A stretch of 64,000 nt of DNA from Sphingomonas endophytica. Lineage in GTDB: Bacteria > Pseudomonadota > Alphaproteobacteria > Sphingomonadales > Sphingomonadaceae. Made by a program: the position numbers and the translations under genes. The notes beneath the pieces are model-generated. The model was not told the DNA's origin and searched no databases. It worked only from the letters and a program-made list of their open reading frames with translations. Location of the stretch: contig NZ_JACIJN010000012.1 of NCBI RefSeq assembly GCF_014199415.1, forward strand, positions 1 through 64,000, read 5' to 3'. This document shows, piece by piece, positions 8,372 through 18,578 of this stretch (position 1 is its first letter; every line of letters starts with the position of its first letter).

Positions 8372-9333
8372 AGACCTTCGACTATGCGCGCGCCGACAGC
8401 GTCGAAGCCGCCACGCGCGCGGGCGGGCGGTTCATCGCCGGCGGCACCAATTTGCTAGACCTGATGAAATTGCAGGTCGAGACGCCCGAGAAGCTGGTCG
8501 ACATCAGCCGGCTCGACCTCAACACGATCGAGGAGCGCGAGGACGGCGGGCTGACGATCGGCGCGCTCGTGCCGAACAGCGATCTCGCCGCCGACCCGCG
8601 CGTGATCGCCAAATACGAGGTGCTGAGCCGCGCATTGCTGGCCGGCGCGTCGGGGCAGTTGCGCAACAAGGCGACAACCGGCGGCAATCTGCTCCAGCGG
8701 ACGCGCTGCTATTATTTCTACGACACCGCCGCCGGCTGCAACAAGCGCCAGCCGGGCAGCGGGTGCGAGGCGATCGGCGGGTTCAACCGCATCCACGCGA
8801 TCCTCGGCACCAGCGACCAGTGTATCGCGACGCACCCCGGCGACATGCCGGTGGCGATGCGCGCGCTGGACGCGGTGATCGTCACGCAGAAGGCCGACGG
8901 CGACAAGCGCCGTGTGCCGATCGGCGACTTCTACCGGCTGCCCGGCGACACGCCGCACATCGAGAACGTGCTGGAGGCGGGCGAACTCATCACGCATGTC
9001 GAGCTGCCCGCGCCGACCGTCGGGCGGCATCTGTATCGCAAGGTGCGCGACCGCGCGTCCTATGCCTTTGCGCTATTCTCGGTCGCGGCGGTGGTGACCG
9101 TCGAGGACGGCATCATCACCGCGGCGGCGCTGGCGTTCGGCGGGGTCGCGCACCTGCCGTGGCGGAACCCGGCGGTCGAGGCGGCGCTGGTGGGCAAGGC
9201 GCCGTCCGACGAAACCTTCAACGCCGCGGCCGATGCGCTGCTCGACGGCGCGACGGGCTTCGGCACCAATGACTTCAAGATCCCGCTGGCGCGGCGCACG
9301 TTGATCGCCAGCTTGCGCGAGGTGACGCAATGA
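8368..9333 (+). CDS. paoB: Molybdenum hydroxylase FAD subunit (PaoB-like)
   Basis: 321 aa. FAD-binding domain of molybdopterin dehydrogenases: RFIAGGTNLLDLMK, then SGQLRNKATTGGNLLQRTRC. Four cysteines at 114, 124, 133 and 152 lie in a loop; this matches the extra 4Fe-4S cluster described for E. coli PaoB and 4-hydroxybenzoyl-CoA reductase, which standard xanthine dehydrogenases lack. The C-terminal CO-dehydrogenase flavoprotein domain follows (ELPAPTVGRHLYRKVRDRAS). Overlaps both neighbours by 4 nt. It would transfer electrons from the Fe-S clusters to an acceptor. Confidence 0.93.
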   Translation: MKTFDYARADSVEAATRAGGRFIAGGTNLLDLMKLQVETPEKLVDISRLDLNTIEEREDGGLTIGALVPNSDLAADPRVIAKYEVLSRALLAGASGQLRNKATTGGNLLQRTRCYYFYDTAAGCNKRQPGSGCEAIGGFNRIHAILGTSDQCIATHPGDMPVAMRALDAVIVTQKADGDKRRVPIGDFYRLPGDTPHIENVLEAGELITHVELPAPTVGRHLYRKVRDRASYAFALFSVAAVVTVEDGIITAAALAFGGVAHLPWRNPAVEAALVGKAPSDETFNAAADALLDGATGFGTNDFKIPLARRTLIASLREVTQ

Positions 9334-11579
9334 CGCTGATCAACAAGGTGCTCGGGCGCGAGGATACCCGCTCGCTGACGATGAACGAAGCGCATCCGCA
9401 CAGCTGGCTGGATGCGGGTACGCAGGGCGTGATCGGCAAGCCGCTCGACCGCGTCGAGGGGCCGCTGAAGGTGTCGGGCCAGGCGACCTATGCCGCCGAA
9501 TATCCCGTCGAGCGGCTGAGCTATGGCGTGCTGGTGCGCGCGCCGTTCGGGTCGGGCAAGATCACCGACGTGGTCGCCGACGCGGCGCGCAGCCTGCCCG
9601 GCGTGATCGACGTCATCACCGATTACCCCAGCTTCATCCGCAACCCCCAACAGGGCGGCGAGAAGAAGGCGCCGACGCAGGGGGTCGAAAAGGTCGATTA
9701 CCACGGCGAGATCGTCGCGATCGTCGTCGCAGAAACCTTCGAGGCGGCGCGCGACGCGGCGGCGCAGGTCAAGGTGGAGTACGAGCCGCGCGAGGGCAGT
9801 TACGTCTTCGCCGCGCACCGCGATCAGGCGGACCGCCCGCCCCCCGACCAGATCCCGCCGCATATGGCGAAAGGCGATCTCGACACGGCGATGGCGGATG
9901 CCGCGTTCTCGATCGACGAAACCTATACCACGCCCAGCCAGAATTCGGCGGCGATGGAGCCGCACGCCTCGATCGCCGAGTGGAAGGACGGCGCGCTGGT
10001 CCTGCACGGCAGCTATCAGATGGTCGCCTCCGACCAGATGCAGCTCGCGGCGGCATTGGGGGTCGGCAAGGACAAGGTGCGGATCATCTCGCGCTATGTC
10101 GGCGGCGGCTTCGGGTCGAAGCTGGGGATCGCGCCGGAGAGCGTCGCGGCGGCGATCGCGGCGAAGCGGCTCGACCGGCCGGTGAAGGTCGCGATGGCAC
10201 GCCAGCAGGTGTTCGACGCCACCGTCCGCCGCTCGAACACCGAGCAGCGCATCCGGCTGGCGGCCGACGCGCACGGCAAGCTGACCGGGCTGGGGCATGA
10301 GACGCTCGCCAGCAACCTGCCCGGCGAGGATTATTTTGAGCCGGCCGGGATCGGAACGCAATTCGCCTATGCCGCCGAGAACCGGCTGATCGACCACAAG
10401 CTCGTGCGGCTTAACTGGCTGCTGTCGGGATCGATGCGCGCGCCGGGCGAGGCGGTCGGGATGCTGGCGCTGGAAGCGGCGATGGACGAGCTGGCGTACA
10501 AGGTCGGCATCGATCCGATCGAGCTGCGCCGCCGCAACGAACCGGCGATCGATCCGACCAACGACGTCCCCTTCTCGACGCGGCAGCTGATCCCGTGCCT
10601 CGACAAGGGCGCGGACTTGTTCGGGTGGTCGGACCGCAAGGCCGAGCCGGCGGGCGACCGGCGCGGCGAGTGGCTGCATGGGACCGGCGTCGCCGCGGCG
10701 GTGCGGTCGAACATGCTCCAGAAATCGTCGGCGACGGTCGAGCTGACCGGCGAAGGACGCGCGATCGTCTCGACCGACATGACCGACATCGGCACCGGCA
10801 CCTATACGATCCTCGCGCAGATCGCTGCCGAGACGTTGGGGTTGCCGCTGGAAAGCGTGACGGTCCAGCTCGGCGACGGTGCCGCCCCGCCCTCCGCCGG
10901 GTCGGGCGGGTCGTGGGGCGCGGGCTCGTCGGGGTCGTCGGTGTATCTCGCGTGCGAGGGACTGCGCGAGAAGCTGGCCAAGGCGATGGGTGTCGAGGTC
11001 GAGGCGATGACGCTCAAGGACGGGCGCGCGATCGCCGAGAACCGCGCGGTCGACATCGCCGAGCTGGCCGGCGACGGCATGACCGTCACCGGCACGATCG
11101 CGCCGGGCAAGCAGGAGAAGCTCCACCGTCAGGCCAGCTATGGCGCGCATTTCGCCGAGGTGAAGGTGAACGTCACCACCGGCGAGGTGCGCGTGGAGCG
11201 GATGCTCGGCGTGTTCTCGGCGGGGCGCATCCTCAACGAGAAGACCGCGCGCTCGCAATGCCTTGGCGGGATGACGTTCGGGATCGGCGCGGCGCTGACC
11301 GAGGAGCTGGTCCATGATCCGCGCAACGGCAAGGTGGTGAACCGCGATCTCGCCGAATATCACGTGCCGGTGAACGCCGACATTCCGCAGATCGAGGTCG
11401 CGTTTCTCGACGAGCGCGATATTCACGCCAACCCGATCCACGCCAAGGGGATCGGCGAGCTGGGCATCTCGGGCGCGGGCGCGGCGATCGCCAATGCGAT
11501 CTATCATGCGACCGGCGTGCGGGTGCGCGACTATCCGATCACCTGCGACAAGTTGCTGGCGGAGCTGCCGGCGGTTTGA
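9330..11579 (+). CDS. paoC: Molybdenum hydroxylase Mo-cofactor subunit (PaoC-like)
   Basis: 749 aa, the usual length of PaoC/YagR. The N-terminal aldehyde oxidase hammerhead domain (KPLDRVEGPLKVSGQATYAAEYP) is followed by the Mo-cofactor domain with RYVGGGFGSKLG and MRAPGEAVGMLALE. The catalytic Glu lies in KGIGELGISGAGAA (Glu710). It would oxidise aldehydes or N-heteroaromatics; the substrate cannot be told from sequence. It follows paoB by a 4-nt overlap; XdhC- and MocA-like genes follow after a gap filled by two palindromic repeats, as expected for loading of a molybdopterin cytosine dinucleotide cofactor. Confidence 0.93.
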   Translation: MTLINKVLGREDTRSLTMNEAHPHSWLDAGTQGVIGKPLDRVEGPLKVSGQATYAAEYPVERLSYGVLVRAPFGSGKITDVVADAARSLPGVIDVITDYPSFIRNPQQGGEKKAPTQGVEKVDYHGEIVAIVVAETFEAARDAAAQVKVEYEPREGSYVFAAHRDQADRPPPDQIPPHMAKGDLDTAMADAAFSIDETYTTPSQNSAAMEPHASIAEWKDGALVLHGSYQMVASDQMQLAAALGVGKDKVRIISRYVGGGFGSKLGIAPESVAAAIAAKRLDRPVKVAMARQQVFDATVRRSNTEQRIRLAADAHGKLTGLGHETLASNLPGEDYFEPAGIGTQFAYAAENRLIDHKLVRLNWLLSGSMRAPGEAVGMLALEAAMDELAYKVGIDPIELRRRNEPAIDPTNDVPFSTRQLIPCLDKGADLFGWSDRKAEPAGDRRGEWLHGTGVAAAVRSNMLQKSSATVELTGEGRAIVSTDMTDIGTGTYTILAQIAAETLGLPLESVTVQLGDGAAPPSAGSGGSWGAGSSGSSVYLACEGLREKLAKAMGVEVEAMTLKDGRAIAENRAVDIAELAGDGMTVTGTIAPGKQEKLHRQASYGAHFAEVKVNVTTGEVRVERMLGVFSAGRILNEKTARSQCLGGMTFGIGAALTEELVHDPRNGKVVNRDLAEYHVPVNADIPQIEVAFLDERDIHANPIHAKGIGELGISGAGAAIANAIYHATGVRVRDYPITCDKLLAELPAV

Positions 11580-11600
11580 GGGCGGGTGGTCGACGTCGTT

Positions 11601-11686
11601 CGTCGCTGAGGACTCGATCCGGGGCCCCGCTTCTTTCTTGCGGCGGAGAAGAAGGAGCGGGATCCCGGATCAAGTCCGGAACGACG
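11601..11686. repeat. Palindromic intergenic repeat, family B (diverged)
   Basis: Left arm CGTCGCTGAGGACTCGATCC and right arm GGATCAAGTCCGGAACGACG pair with several mismatches. It is the first of two repeats in the 251-bp gap after paoC. Confidence 0.82.
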
Positions 11687-11728
11687 ATGTTGGGGAGGTC
11701 AGCGCTCATGTCCAGTTCCAGCCCTTCC

Positions 11729-11810
11729 CGTCATTGCGAGGAGCGAAGCAACGCGGCAGTCCAGGGTGGTGCGCGGAACACTGGATTGCTTCGCTCCGCT
11801 CGCAATGACG
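11729..11810. repeat. Palindromic intergenic repeat, family A
   Basis: Starts CGTCATTGCGAGGAGCGAAG and ends CGCTCGCAATGACG. It is 82 bp and lies between paoC and the XdhC gene, 20 bp before the XdhC start. The arms differ by a small GAGGAGCG variant also seen at 14827. Confidence 0.9.
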
Positions 11811-11830
11811 AGGCTCCTTGAAAGACGATA

Positions 11831-12754
11831 ATGGCCGACAATGATTCCGTCCTCGCCGCCGCTGCCGCCTGGAAGGGCGAGCCGCTGGCGCTCGCCACCG
11901 TGGTCTCAACCTGGGGCTCGGCGCCGCGGCCGCGCGGGAGCCATATGCTCGTCCATGCCGACGGGCGCTTCGAGGGATCGGTGTCGGGCGGGTGCGTCGA
12001 GGGCGATATCCTCGACACCGCCGCGCAGGTGATCGCGGGCGCGCCATTCGCGGTGAAGACCTATGGCGTCGCCGACGACAGCGCGTGGCAGGTCGGGCTG
12101 CCGTGCGGCGGCGAGATTTCGGTGATGGTCCAGCCGGTCAGCGCGGAGGGCTTCGATCCCGAATTGTTCGATCGCATCGCCGCGGCGCGCGCGGCGGGCG
12201 AGTCGCTGACCGTCACCACCGATCTTGCGACCGGGCATGCCGACCTGCGCCCGCACGAGACGGGCGAGATGTTCGTCAACCGCTATGACCCGCCGCGCCG
12301 GCTACTGATCGTCGGCGCGGTGCAGATCGCGCAAAGCCTCGCCGCGCTCGCGACGACGCTGGGGATCGAGGTGGTGGTGATCGATCCGCGCGGGCGGTTC
12401 CTGACCGAAGAGCGCTTTCCGGGCGTGACGCTCGACGATCGCTGGCCCGACGAGGCGGTCGCGGCGTGGAAGCCGGGGCGCGCGACCGCAGTCGTGACGC
12501 TGAGCCATGACATCAAGATCGACGATCCCGCGCTGCTCGCCGCGCTGGCGAGCGACGCCGCTTACGTAGGAGCGCTGGGCAGCCGCCGCAGCCATGCCGC
12601 GCGGCGGGAGCGACTGGCGGCGTCGGGCGTTGACGCGGATCAACTCGACCGCATCGATGGCCCGGTGGGCATCGACATCGGCGCGATCGGCCCGGCGGAG
12701 ATCGCTTTGTCGATCGCCGCCGCGATGGTGGGAGCCTTTCATGATCGCCGTTGA
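11831..12754 (+). CDS. XdhC/PaoD-type molybdenum cofactor chaperone
   Basis: 307 aa. The N-terminal XdhC/CoxI domain has STWGSAPRPRGSHMLV and SVSGGCVEGDIL with the conserved Cys; the C-terminal Rossmann-like domain has RRLLIVGAVQIAQSLAALA and ends with VGALGSRRSHAARRERL. Such proteins bind modified Mo cofactor, protect it and insert it into the apo-hydroxylase. Downstream of paoABC, which is its likely client. Its 3' end overlaps the MocA-like gene by 14 nt, indicating coupling. Confidence 0.92.
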   Translation: MADNDSVLAAAAAWKGEPLALATVVSTWGSAPRPRGSHMLVHADGRFEGSVSGGCVEGDILDTAAQVIAGAPFAVKTYGVADDSAWQVGLPCGGEISVMVQPVSAEGFDPELFDRIAAARAAGESLTVTTDLATGHADLRPHETGEMFVNRYDPPRRLLIVGAVQIAQSLAALATTLGIEVVVIDPRGRFLTEERFPGVTLDDRWPDEAVAAWKPGRATAVVTLSHDIKIDDPALLAALASDAAYVGALGSRRSHAARRERLAASGVDADQLDRIDGPVGIDIGAIGPAEIALSIAAAMVGAFHDRR

Positions 12755-13412
12755 AGACACCGTCCTGATTCTGCTGGCCGCCGGACGTTCCGACCGCTTC
12801 GGCGACGGCAACAAGCTGGAGGAACAGTTTCTCGCGCGTCCGCTGGGACTGCACGTCGCGGTCGCGTTGGAGGACATGCCGTTCCGCGAGCGGATCGTGG
12901 TCGTCGACGGCTGCACGATCGACTATGCCGCGCATCGGTTCAGCGTGCTGCACAATGCCGCGCCGGACCGCGACATGGCGTCGTCGGTGCGGATGGGGGT
13001 CGATTGCGCGCGGGCGCGCGACGCGAAGGCGGTGCTGATCGCGCTGGCCGACATGCCGCGCGTCACCGCCGCACACATCTACCGGTTGTTCGACGCCGCC
13101 GCCGATCTCGATGACAGGGCCGTTGTCGCGTCGAGCGACGGCACCACGCCGCGCCCGCCGGTGCTGTTCGGTCGCGACCGCTTCGAGGAGGTGCTGGCGA
13201 TCACCGGCGATCAGGGCGCGCGCGACCTGATCCAGGCCGGCCGCCATGTCGTCGCGAATGCCGCCGAGCTGATCGACGTCGACACGCCCGAGGATCTGGA
13301 GCGGCTCCGCGAGCTGGTCCATGCGCCCGAAGCCCTGATGCGTCCCGACTCGCACCTGCTGCGTGCGGGGTCGAGCGAGGAGCGCCGCGCCGCGTTCGAC
13401 GGCACGCTTTGA
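12741..13412 (+). CDS. MobA/MocA-like nucleotidyltransferase
   Basis: 223 aa starting at ATG 12741, inside the end of the XdhC gene. The N-terminal nucleotide-binding motif ILLAAGRSDRFGDGNK matches the LxAGxSxRxG-K signature, and VLIALADMPRV is the metal-binding segment of the MobA-like NTP transferase family. MocA adds CMP to molybdopterin to make the cytosine dinucleotide form used by PaoABC-type enzymes. Context supports this role: paoABC, xdhC-like and this gene are contiguous. I see no sign of a separate regulator. Confidence 0.88.
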   Translation: MIAVEDTVLILLAAGRSDRFGDGNKLEEQFLARPLGLHVAVALEDMPFRERIVVVDGCTIDYAAHRFSVLHNAAPDRDMASSVRMGVDCARARDAKAVLIALADMPRVTAAHIYRLFDAAADLDDRAVVASSDGTTPRPPVLFGRDRFEEVLAITGDQGARDLIQAGRHVVANAAELIDVDTPEDLERLRELVHAPEALMRPDSHLLRAGSSEERRAAFDGTL

Positions 13413-13455
13413 AGTTCGAGTCGGCGAAGCTGAGCGCGATAACGTCAGCTTGATC

Positions 13456-13532
13456 CGTCATTGCGAGCGTAGCGAAGCAATCCAGAGCCGGACCAGGACG
13501 CCCTGGACTGCTTCGCTACGCTCGCAATGACG
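13456..13532. repeat. Palindromic intergenic repeat, family A
   Basis: Starts CGTCATTGCGAGCGTAGC, ends GCTACGCTCGCAATGACG, with AGAGCCGGACCAGGACGCCC in the loop region. The same loop occurs at 36534. It lies between convergent genes (stops at 13412 and 13605). Confidence 0.93.
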
Positions 13533-13604
13533 GACGGTATGGTCGACCGCACGTGATCGCGCGCTCCACGTCTGGGTGGATCCCGCCGTAGCGGCGCGCC
13601 GCCC

Positions 13605-14813
13605 CTACTCGTGGCGGAGCGCGTCGATCGGGTTGAGCGCCGCCGCGCGCCGGGCGGGAAAATAGCCGAACACGACGCCGATCACCGCCGAGATCGCGAA
13701 CGCGATCATGTTGATCTGCGGGTCGAACGTCCACGGCACGTCGAGCAGCGGCGTCAGCCCGGCGATCACCGCCTGCGCGATCACCAGCCCGATCAGCCCG
13801 CCGAGGCACGACAGCACCACCGCCTCGACGAGGAATTGCAGCAGCACCTCGTTCGCCACCGCGCCGATCGCGAGCCGGATGCCGATCTCGCGCGTGCGTT
13901 CGGTGACGCTGACCAGCATGATGTTCATGATCCCGATCCCGCCGACGACAAGGCTGATCGCCGCCACCGCCGCGACGATCCGCGTCAGCGCGGTGGTGGT
14001 GCCGGTCAGCGTGTCGCTGATCTGCTTGGTATCGAAGATGTTGAAATTATCCTCGCGCCCATCGGTGATCGTGCGGCGTTCGCGCAGCAGGTCGGTGATC
14101 GCGGACTGCACCCCGGCGGTCTGGTAGCGCTGGTCGACCCCAACCAGCATCAGCCGGATGTCGCGGCTGCCGGTAAAGCGGCGCTGCACCGCCTTGATCG
14201 GCATGATGACGACATCGTCCTGATCGCCGCCGAACCCGGCCTGCCCGCGCGTGCTGAGCGTGCCGATCACGTCGCAGCTGACGTCGCCGAGCCGGAAGCG
14301 CTCGCCGACTGCCTCGCCGCCGCGGAACAGGTTCTGGCGGACGGTATTGCCGATGATGCACACCGCCTTGCCGGCCTGTTCCTCGGGCGTCGTCCAATAG
14401 CGTCCGCTCGCAAGCGGCCATGGCTGGACCTGGAAATAGGCGGCGGTGGTGCCGTTGATCGTCGTCGACCAGTTGGCGCCTTCGTAGATCGCGGTCGCGC
14501 TGGCCTGCGCCTGCGGCGCGACCGCGGTGACGCCGGCGATCTGCGTCGCGATCGCGGTGACGTCCTCCGGCGTGAAGTCGGGCGGGCGCGGCCCGCCGCC
14601 GCCGCGGCCGAACCCCTGCCCGGGGCGGATCTGGAGGATGTTCGTGCCGAGCGCGGCGATCTGAGACTGGACCGCGGCGGTGGTCGCCTTGCCGAGCGTC
14701 ACCATCGTCACCACCGCGCCGACGCCGATGACGATGCCGAGGATCGTCAGGAACGAGCGCAGGATGTGCCGGCGGATCGAGCGCAGCGCGAGGAGGAGCG
14801 TGGTGCCGAACAT
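13605..14813 (-). CDS. MacB-type ABC transporter permease
   Basis: 402 aa. An N-terminal membrane segment ([20 protein letters not shown]) is followed by a large periplasmic MacB_PCD domain (about residues 45-270) and three C-terminal segments of the FtsX fold, e.g. [33 protein letters not shown]. In E. coli MacB this is fused to the ATPase; here the two are separate genes. A family A repeat sits in the 102-bp gap after the ATPase gene. With the ATPase, adaptor and outer-membrane channel upstream it would form a tripartite exporter of peptides, lipids or macrolides; cargo unknown. Confidence 0.92.
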   Translation of the reverse strand: MFGTTLLLALRSIRRHILRSFLTILGIVIGVGAVVTMVTLGKATTAAVQSQIAALGTNILQIRPGQGFGRGGGGPRPPDFTPEDVTAIATQIAGVTAVAPQAQASATAIYEGANWSTTINGTTAAYFQVQPWPLASGRYWTTPEEQAGKAVCIIGNTVRQNLFRGGEAVGERFRLGDVSCDVIGTLSTRGQAGFGGDQDDVVIMPIKAVQRRFTGSRDIRLMLVGVDQRYQTAGVQSAITDLLRERRTITDGREDNFNIFDTKQISDTLTGTTTALTRIVAAVAAISLVVGGIGIMNIMLVSVTERTREIGIRLAIGAVANEVLLQFLVEAVVLSCLGGLIGLVIAQAVIAGLTPLLDVPWTFDPQINMIAFAISAVIGVVFGYFPARRAAALNPIDALRHE

Positions 14814-14826
14814 GTTACGCTGCTCT

Positions 14827-14910
14827 CGTCATTGCGAGGAGCGAAGCGACGCGGTAATCCAGAGCCGCGCGCGTGCCGCCCTGGATTGCTTCGCTTCGCT
14901 CGCAATGACG
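14827..14910. repeat. Palindromic intergenic repeat, family A, inside an operon
   Basis: Starts CGTCATTGCGAGGAGCGAAG and ends CGCTCGCAATGACG. It lies between the ATPase and permease genes of the same exporter, 5 bases after the ATPase stop, so a hairpin here would be transcribed as part of the mRNA. Confidence 0.92.
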
Positions 14911-14915
14911 ACAGG

Positions 14916-15627
<712 letters not shown>

Positions 15628-15638
<11 letters not shown>

Positions 15639-16998
15639 GCGAGCGGCCGCCCTTCGCCGCGCCACCAGCACCGCCCGCGCTCTCGCCCGCCGCGAGTTGC
15701 CCGGTGATGACCTGCTGCCCCGGCTGCAGCGCGCCAGCGGTCACCTCGGTCAGCGTGCCGTTGGTGTCGCCGGTCGTCACCTGCACCGGCTGCGGCGTGC
15801 CGTCCGCGCCCTTGACGTAGACGGTCTGCGTCGCGCCGCGCCCGAGCGTCGCGCTGCGCTGCGCGGCGTTGCGGCGCGGCGGACCGGCGAGGATCGTGCC
15901 GGTGATCCCACCGCGCTTGCCGCCGCCAGCACTCGGCTTGAAGCGGAACGCGGCATTGGGGACGAGCAGCACGTTCTGGCGGTCGGCGGTCACGATGTCG
16001 GCGGTCGCGGTCATGCCGGGGCGCAGCTGCAGCGTCGGGTTGGCGACGGTCAGGTCGGCGGCATAGGACACCACCTGCCCGGTCGTGCTGGTGGTGCCGG
16101 TGCTGCTCGACGACGAGGCGGTCGCGTTGCTGACGGTCAGGTTCGAGCCGAGGTCGACGCGGGTGATCGCCGCCGGGAAGGTCTTGCCCGGGAAGGCGTC
16201 GACGGTGAAGGTCGCCTTCTGCCCGACCTGCACCTCGCCGACATCGGCCTCGTCGATCGCAACTTCCAGCTTCATGCGCGTCAGGTCCTCGGCGATGACG
16301 AACAAGGTCGGGGTGTTGAACGACGCCGCGACCGTCTGGCCGGGATCGACCTGCCGCGCCAGCACCACGCCGTTGACCGGCGAGCGGATGATCGCGCGCG
16401 CGCGCTGCGTCTGCTGCTGCGACAATTGCGCGCGCGCGGCGGTGACGTTCGCCTCGGCGACGTTGAGCGCCGCCTTCGCGCGTTGCGCGTCGGCCTGCCC
16501 GGTCTGAAGCTCGGTCTTCGAGGGTACGCGGCCCTTCGACAGCCGATAGACCTCGTTGAGTCGCGCGAGCTGCGCCTGCGATTCGGCGAGCGTCGCGCGT
16601 GCCTGCGCGACCTGCGCCTCATTGGCGGCGAGCGTCGCCTTGGCGGCGTTGATCTGGTCGTCGATCTGTTCGGGGTCGATCAGCGCGAGCGGCTGCCCGG
16701 CGGTGACGCGGTCGTTGACGTCGACCACCACCTTGGTGACGAGCCCCGACAGCTGCGAGCCGACCGTGACCTGATTGGTCGGCGCGAGCTTGCCGGTCGC
16801 CGAAACCGAGACGGTCAGGCGCCCGCGCGTGACCGGCGTGGTGGCGTAATCGACCTTGTCGGGATCGCCGAACACGCAGCGCGACAGCAGCAGCCCGACC
16901 AGCACGACCGCGGCGAGCACCAGCACCCACTTGCCCCAGCGCCGCCATGCCGGCTGCGGCTTCACACCGAGGAAATCGTCGAGATTGGGGTCGGCCAT
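15628..16998 (-). CDS. MacA-type periplasmic adaptor protein
   Basis: 456 aa. One membrane anchor (about residues 23-40, WVLVLAAVVLVGLLLSRC), a lipoyl half-motif (GLVTKVVVDVNDRVTAGQPLALIDPEQ), a long helical hairpin (residues about 105-190 with many Ala, Gln, Glu) and a second lipoyl half plus beta-barrel domains, as in MacA. The C-terminal end is Gly/Ala-rich. It bridges the inner-membrane MacB pair and the outer-membrane channel in the periplasm. Start ATG shares one base with the stop of the channel gene (TGATG). Confidence 0.93.
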
Positions 16999-18521
16999 CA
17001 GGGGTTCCCGTTGGTGGAGCCGGGGGTGGGCGCGGGTTGAGCGAGCGTCGGCGCGGGGGCGACGCGCGGCGGGGCGGTCGGCACGGTCGTGCTGTCCCAG
17101 CCGCCGCCGAGCGCGGCGAAGAGCTGGACCAGCGCGGTTGCCTCGTCGGCGCGCGCCTGTGCCGCGCTGTTGCGGGTGGTGAGCAGGGTCGCTTCCTGCT
17201 GGCTGAGCGTCGTGAAGTCGCTCAACCCGCTGCGATATTGTTCGCGCGACAACAGGGCGGCGTTGCCGGCGGCGTCGAACGCGACCGCCAGCTCGCGCTC
17301 GCGGCGGTCGGCGGTGTCGAGCGCGACGACGGCGTTCTCGACATCCTCCAGCGCGGTCAGGACGGTGCCCTTGTAGGCGGCGAGCGCGGCGTCGGCGGCG
17401 GCCTCCTGCCCGCGCACCTGACTGCGCAGCCGGCCGCCGTTGAAGATCGCCTGCGTCAACCCCGCGAACAACCCGCCGGTGACGGTGTCGAGCAGCGAGC
17501 CGACGGCGTTGGCGCGCGCGTTGATGTTCCCGCTGAACGTGAAGTTCGGGTAGAGCGCGGCCTGTGCGACGCCGATCTGCGCGGTGGCGGCGGCGAGCGC
17601 GCGTTCGGCGGCGCGCACGTCGGGGCGCTGGCGGAGCACGTCGGCGGGGATGCCGATCCCGGCGGGCGGCGCACCGGTCGGGATCGCGCGCACCGCGGCG
17701 AGCAACGGCTTGAGCGCGCCGGGCGCCTGCGCGGTCAGCACGCCGAGCCGCGACACCGCCGCATTATATTGCTGTTCGAGCGTCGGGATCGTCGCGGCGG
17801 TCTGCGCACGCTGCTGCCGCGCCTGTTCCTGATCGAGCGACGAGACGAGCCCGGCCTGCAACCGGAAACCCGCGATCTCGAGATTGTCCTCCTGCAACGC
17901 CAGGCTGGCGCGCGCATTGGCGAGCTGCTGCTGATAGAGCCGCGCGAGGATGTAGTTGCGCGCGGTCTCCTGCTGAACGGTCAGCAGCGTGGCGGCATAG
18001 TCGAAACCGGACGCCTCATATTGCGCGCGGCTCGCCTCGATCGTACGGCGCACCCCGCCGAACAGCCCGAGCTGGTAGGAGGCGCTGCCGCCGACCGAGA
18101 AGTTGTTCGCGCCGCCGCCGCCGCCGATGTTCTGGACGGTGCCGTCGGGAAGCGTGATCGTCTGGCCGCCGCCGCGCAGCGTCTCCGACCGGCTGTAGCC
18201 CGTATTCCCGCTGAGCGTCGGCAGCAGGTCGGCGCGGCTCTGCACCAGCGCCTCGCGCGCCTGCCGCAGCCGCGCGACCGCCTGCGCGACATCGGTGTTG
18301 GCGGCCGACGCCTGCTCCACCAGCTGCCCGAGCACCGGATCGTCGAACCTTTGCCACCAGCGGGTCAGATCCTCGGGCGTCGGGGCGGCGCGCACCGAAT
18401 AGCCGGCGGGCACCGCCAGCTCGGCGGCGGCGGGCGGACGATAATCGGGGCCGACGGTGCAGCCGGCCGCCGCCAGCGCCATCGTCGTGCAGAGAAGAAC
18501 GCGCCTCATATCGTCGTGCAT
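16998..18521 (-). CDS. NodT-family outer-membrane efflux channel
   Basis: 507 aa. Lipoprotein signal with lipobox ALAAAGC (Cys near residue 21) and the NodT-family start CTVGPDYRPP. Two repeated coiled-coil outer-membrane efflux domains follow, e.g. ANTDVAQAVARLRQAREALVQSRADLLP and the matching second half. The loop between the first two beta strands contains a Gly-rich stretch (NIGGGGGANN). First gene of the four-gene exporter operon. Start is ATG 18521 or ATG 18509 (Met5); no clear ribosome site decides between them. Confidence 0.92.
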   Translation of the reverse strand: MHDDMRRVLLCTTMALAAAGCTVGPDYRPPAAAELAVPAGYSVRAAPTPEDLTRWWQRFDDPVLGQLVEQASAANTDVAQAVARLRQAREALVQSRADLLPTLSGNTGYSRSETLRGGGQTITLPDGTVQNIGGGGGANNFSVGGSASYQLGLFGGVRRTIEASRAQYEASGFDYAATLLTVQQETARNYILARLYQQQLANARASLALQEDNLEIAGFRLQAGLVSSLDQEQARQQRAQTAATIPTLEQQYNAAVSRLGVLTAQAPGALKPLLAAVRAIPTGAPPAGIGIPADVLRQRPDVRAAERALAAATAQIGVAQAALYPNFTFSGNINARANAVGSLLDTVTGGLFAGLTQAIFNGGRLRSQVRGQEAAADAALAAYKGTVLTALEDVENAVVALDTADRRERELAVAFDAAGNAALLSREQYRSGLSDFTTLSQQEATLLTTRNSAAQARADEATALVQLFAALGGGWDSTTVPTAPPRVAPAPTLAQPAPTPGSTNGNP

Positions 18522-18578
18522 GACGCACGCATAAGGCGCGCGTCCAGCGCTAATATGTCGCGGTATGTCGCGGCCGCA

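Noticed and set aside
9060-11507. An 815-codon open frame on the minus strand opposite the Mo-cofactor subunit gene
   Set aside because: Antisense shadow of paoC with Arg/Asp/His-rich nonsense composition and no recognisable motif.
13456-14910. Repeats considered as a CRISPR array
   Set aside because: Units are long inverted repeats scattered over tens of kilobases, not short direct repeats with regular spacers, and no cas genes are seen.
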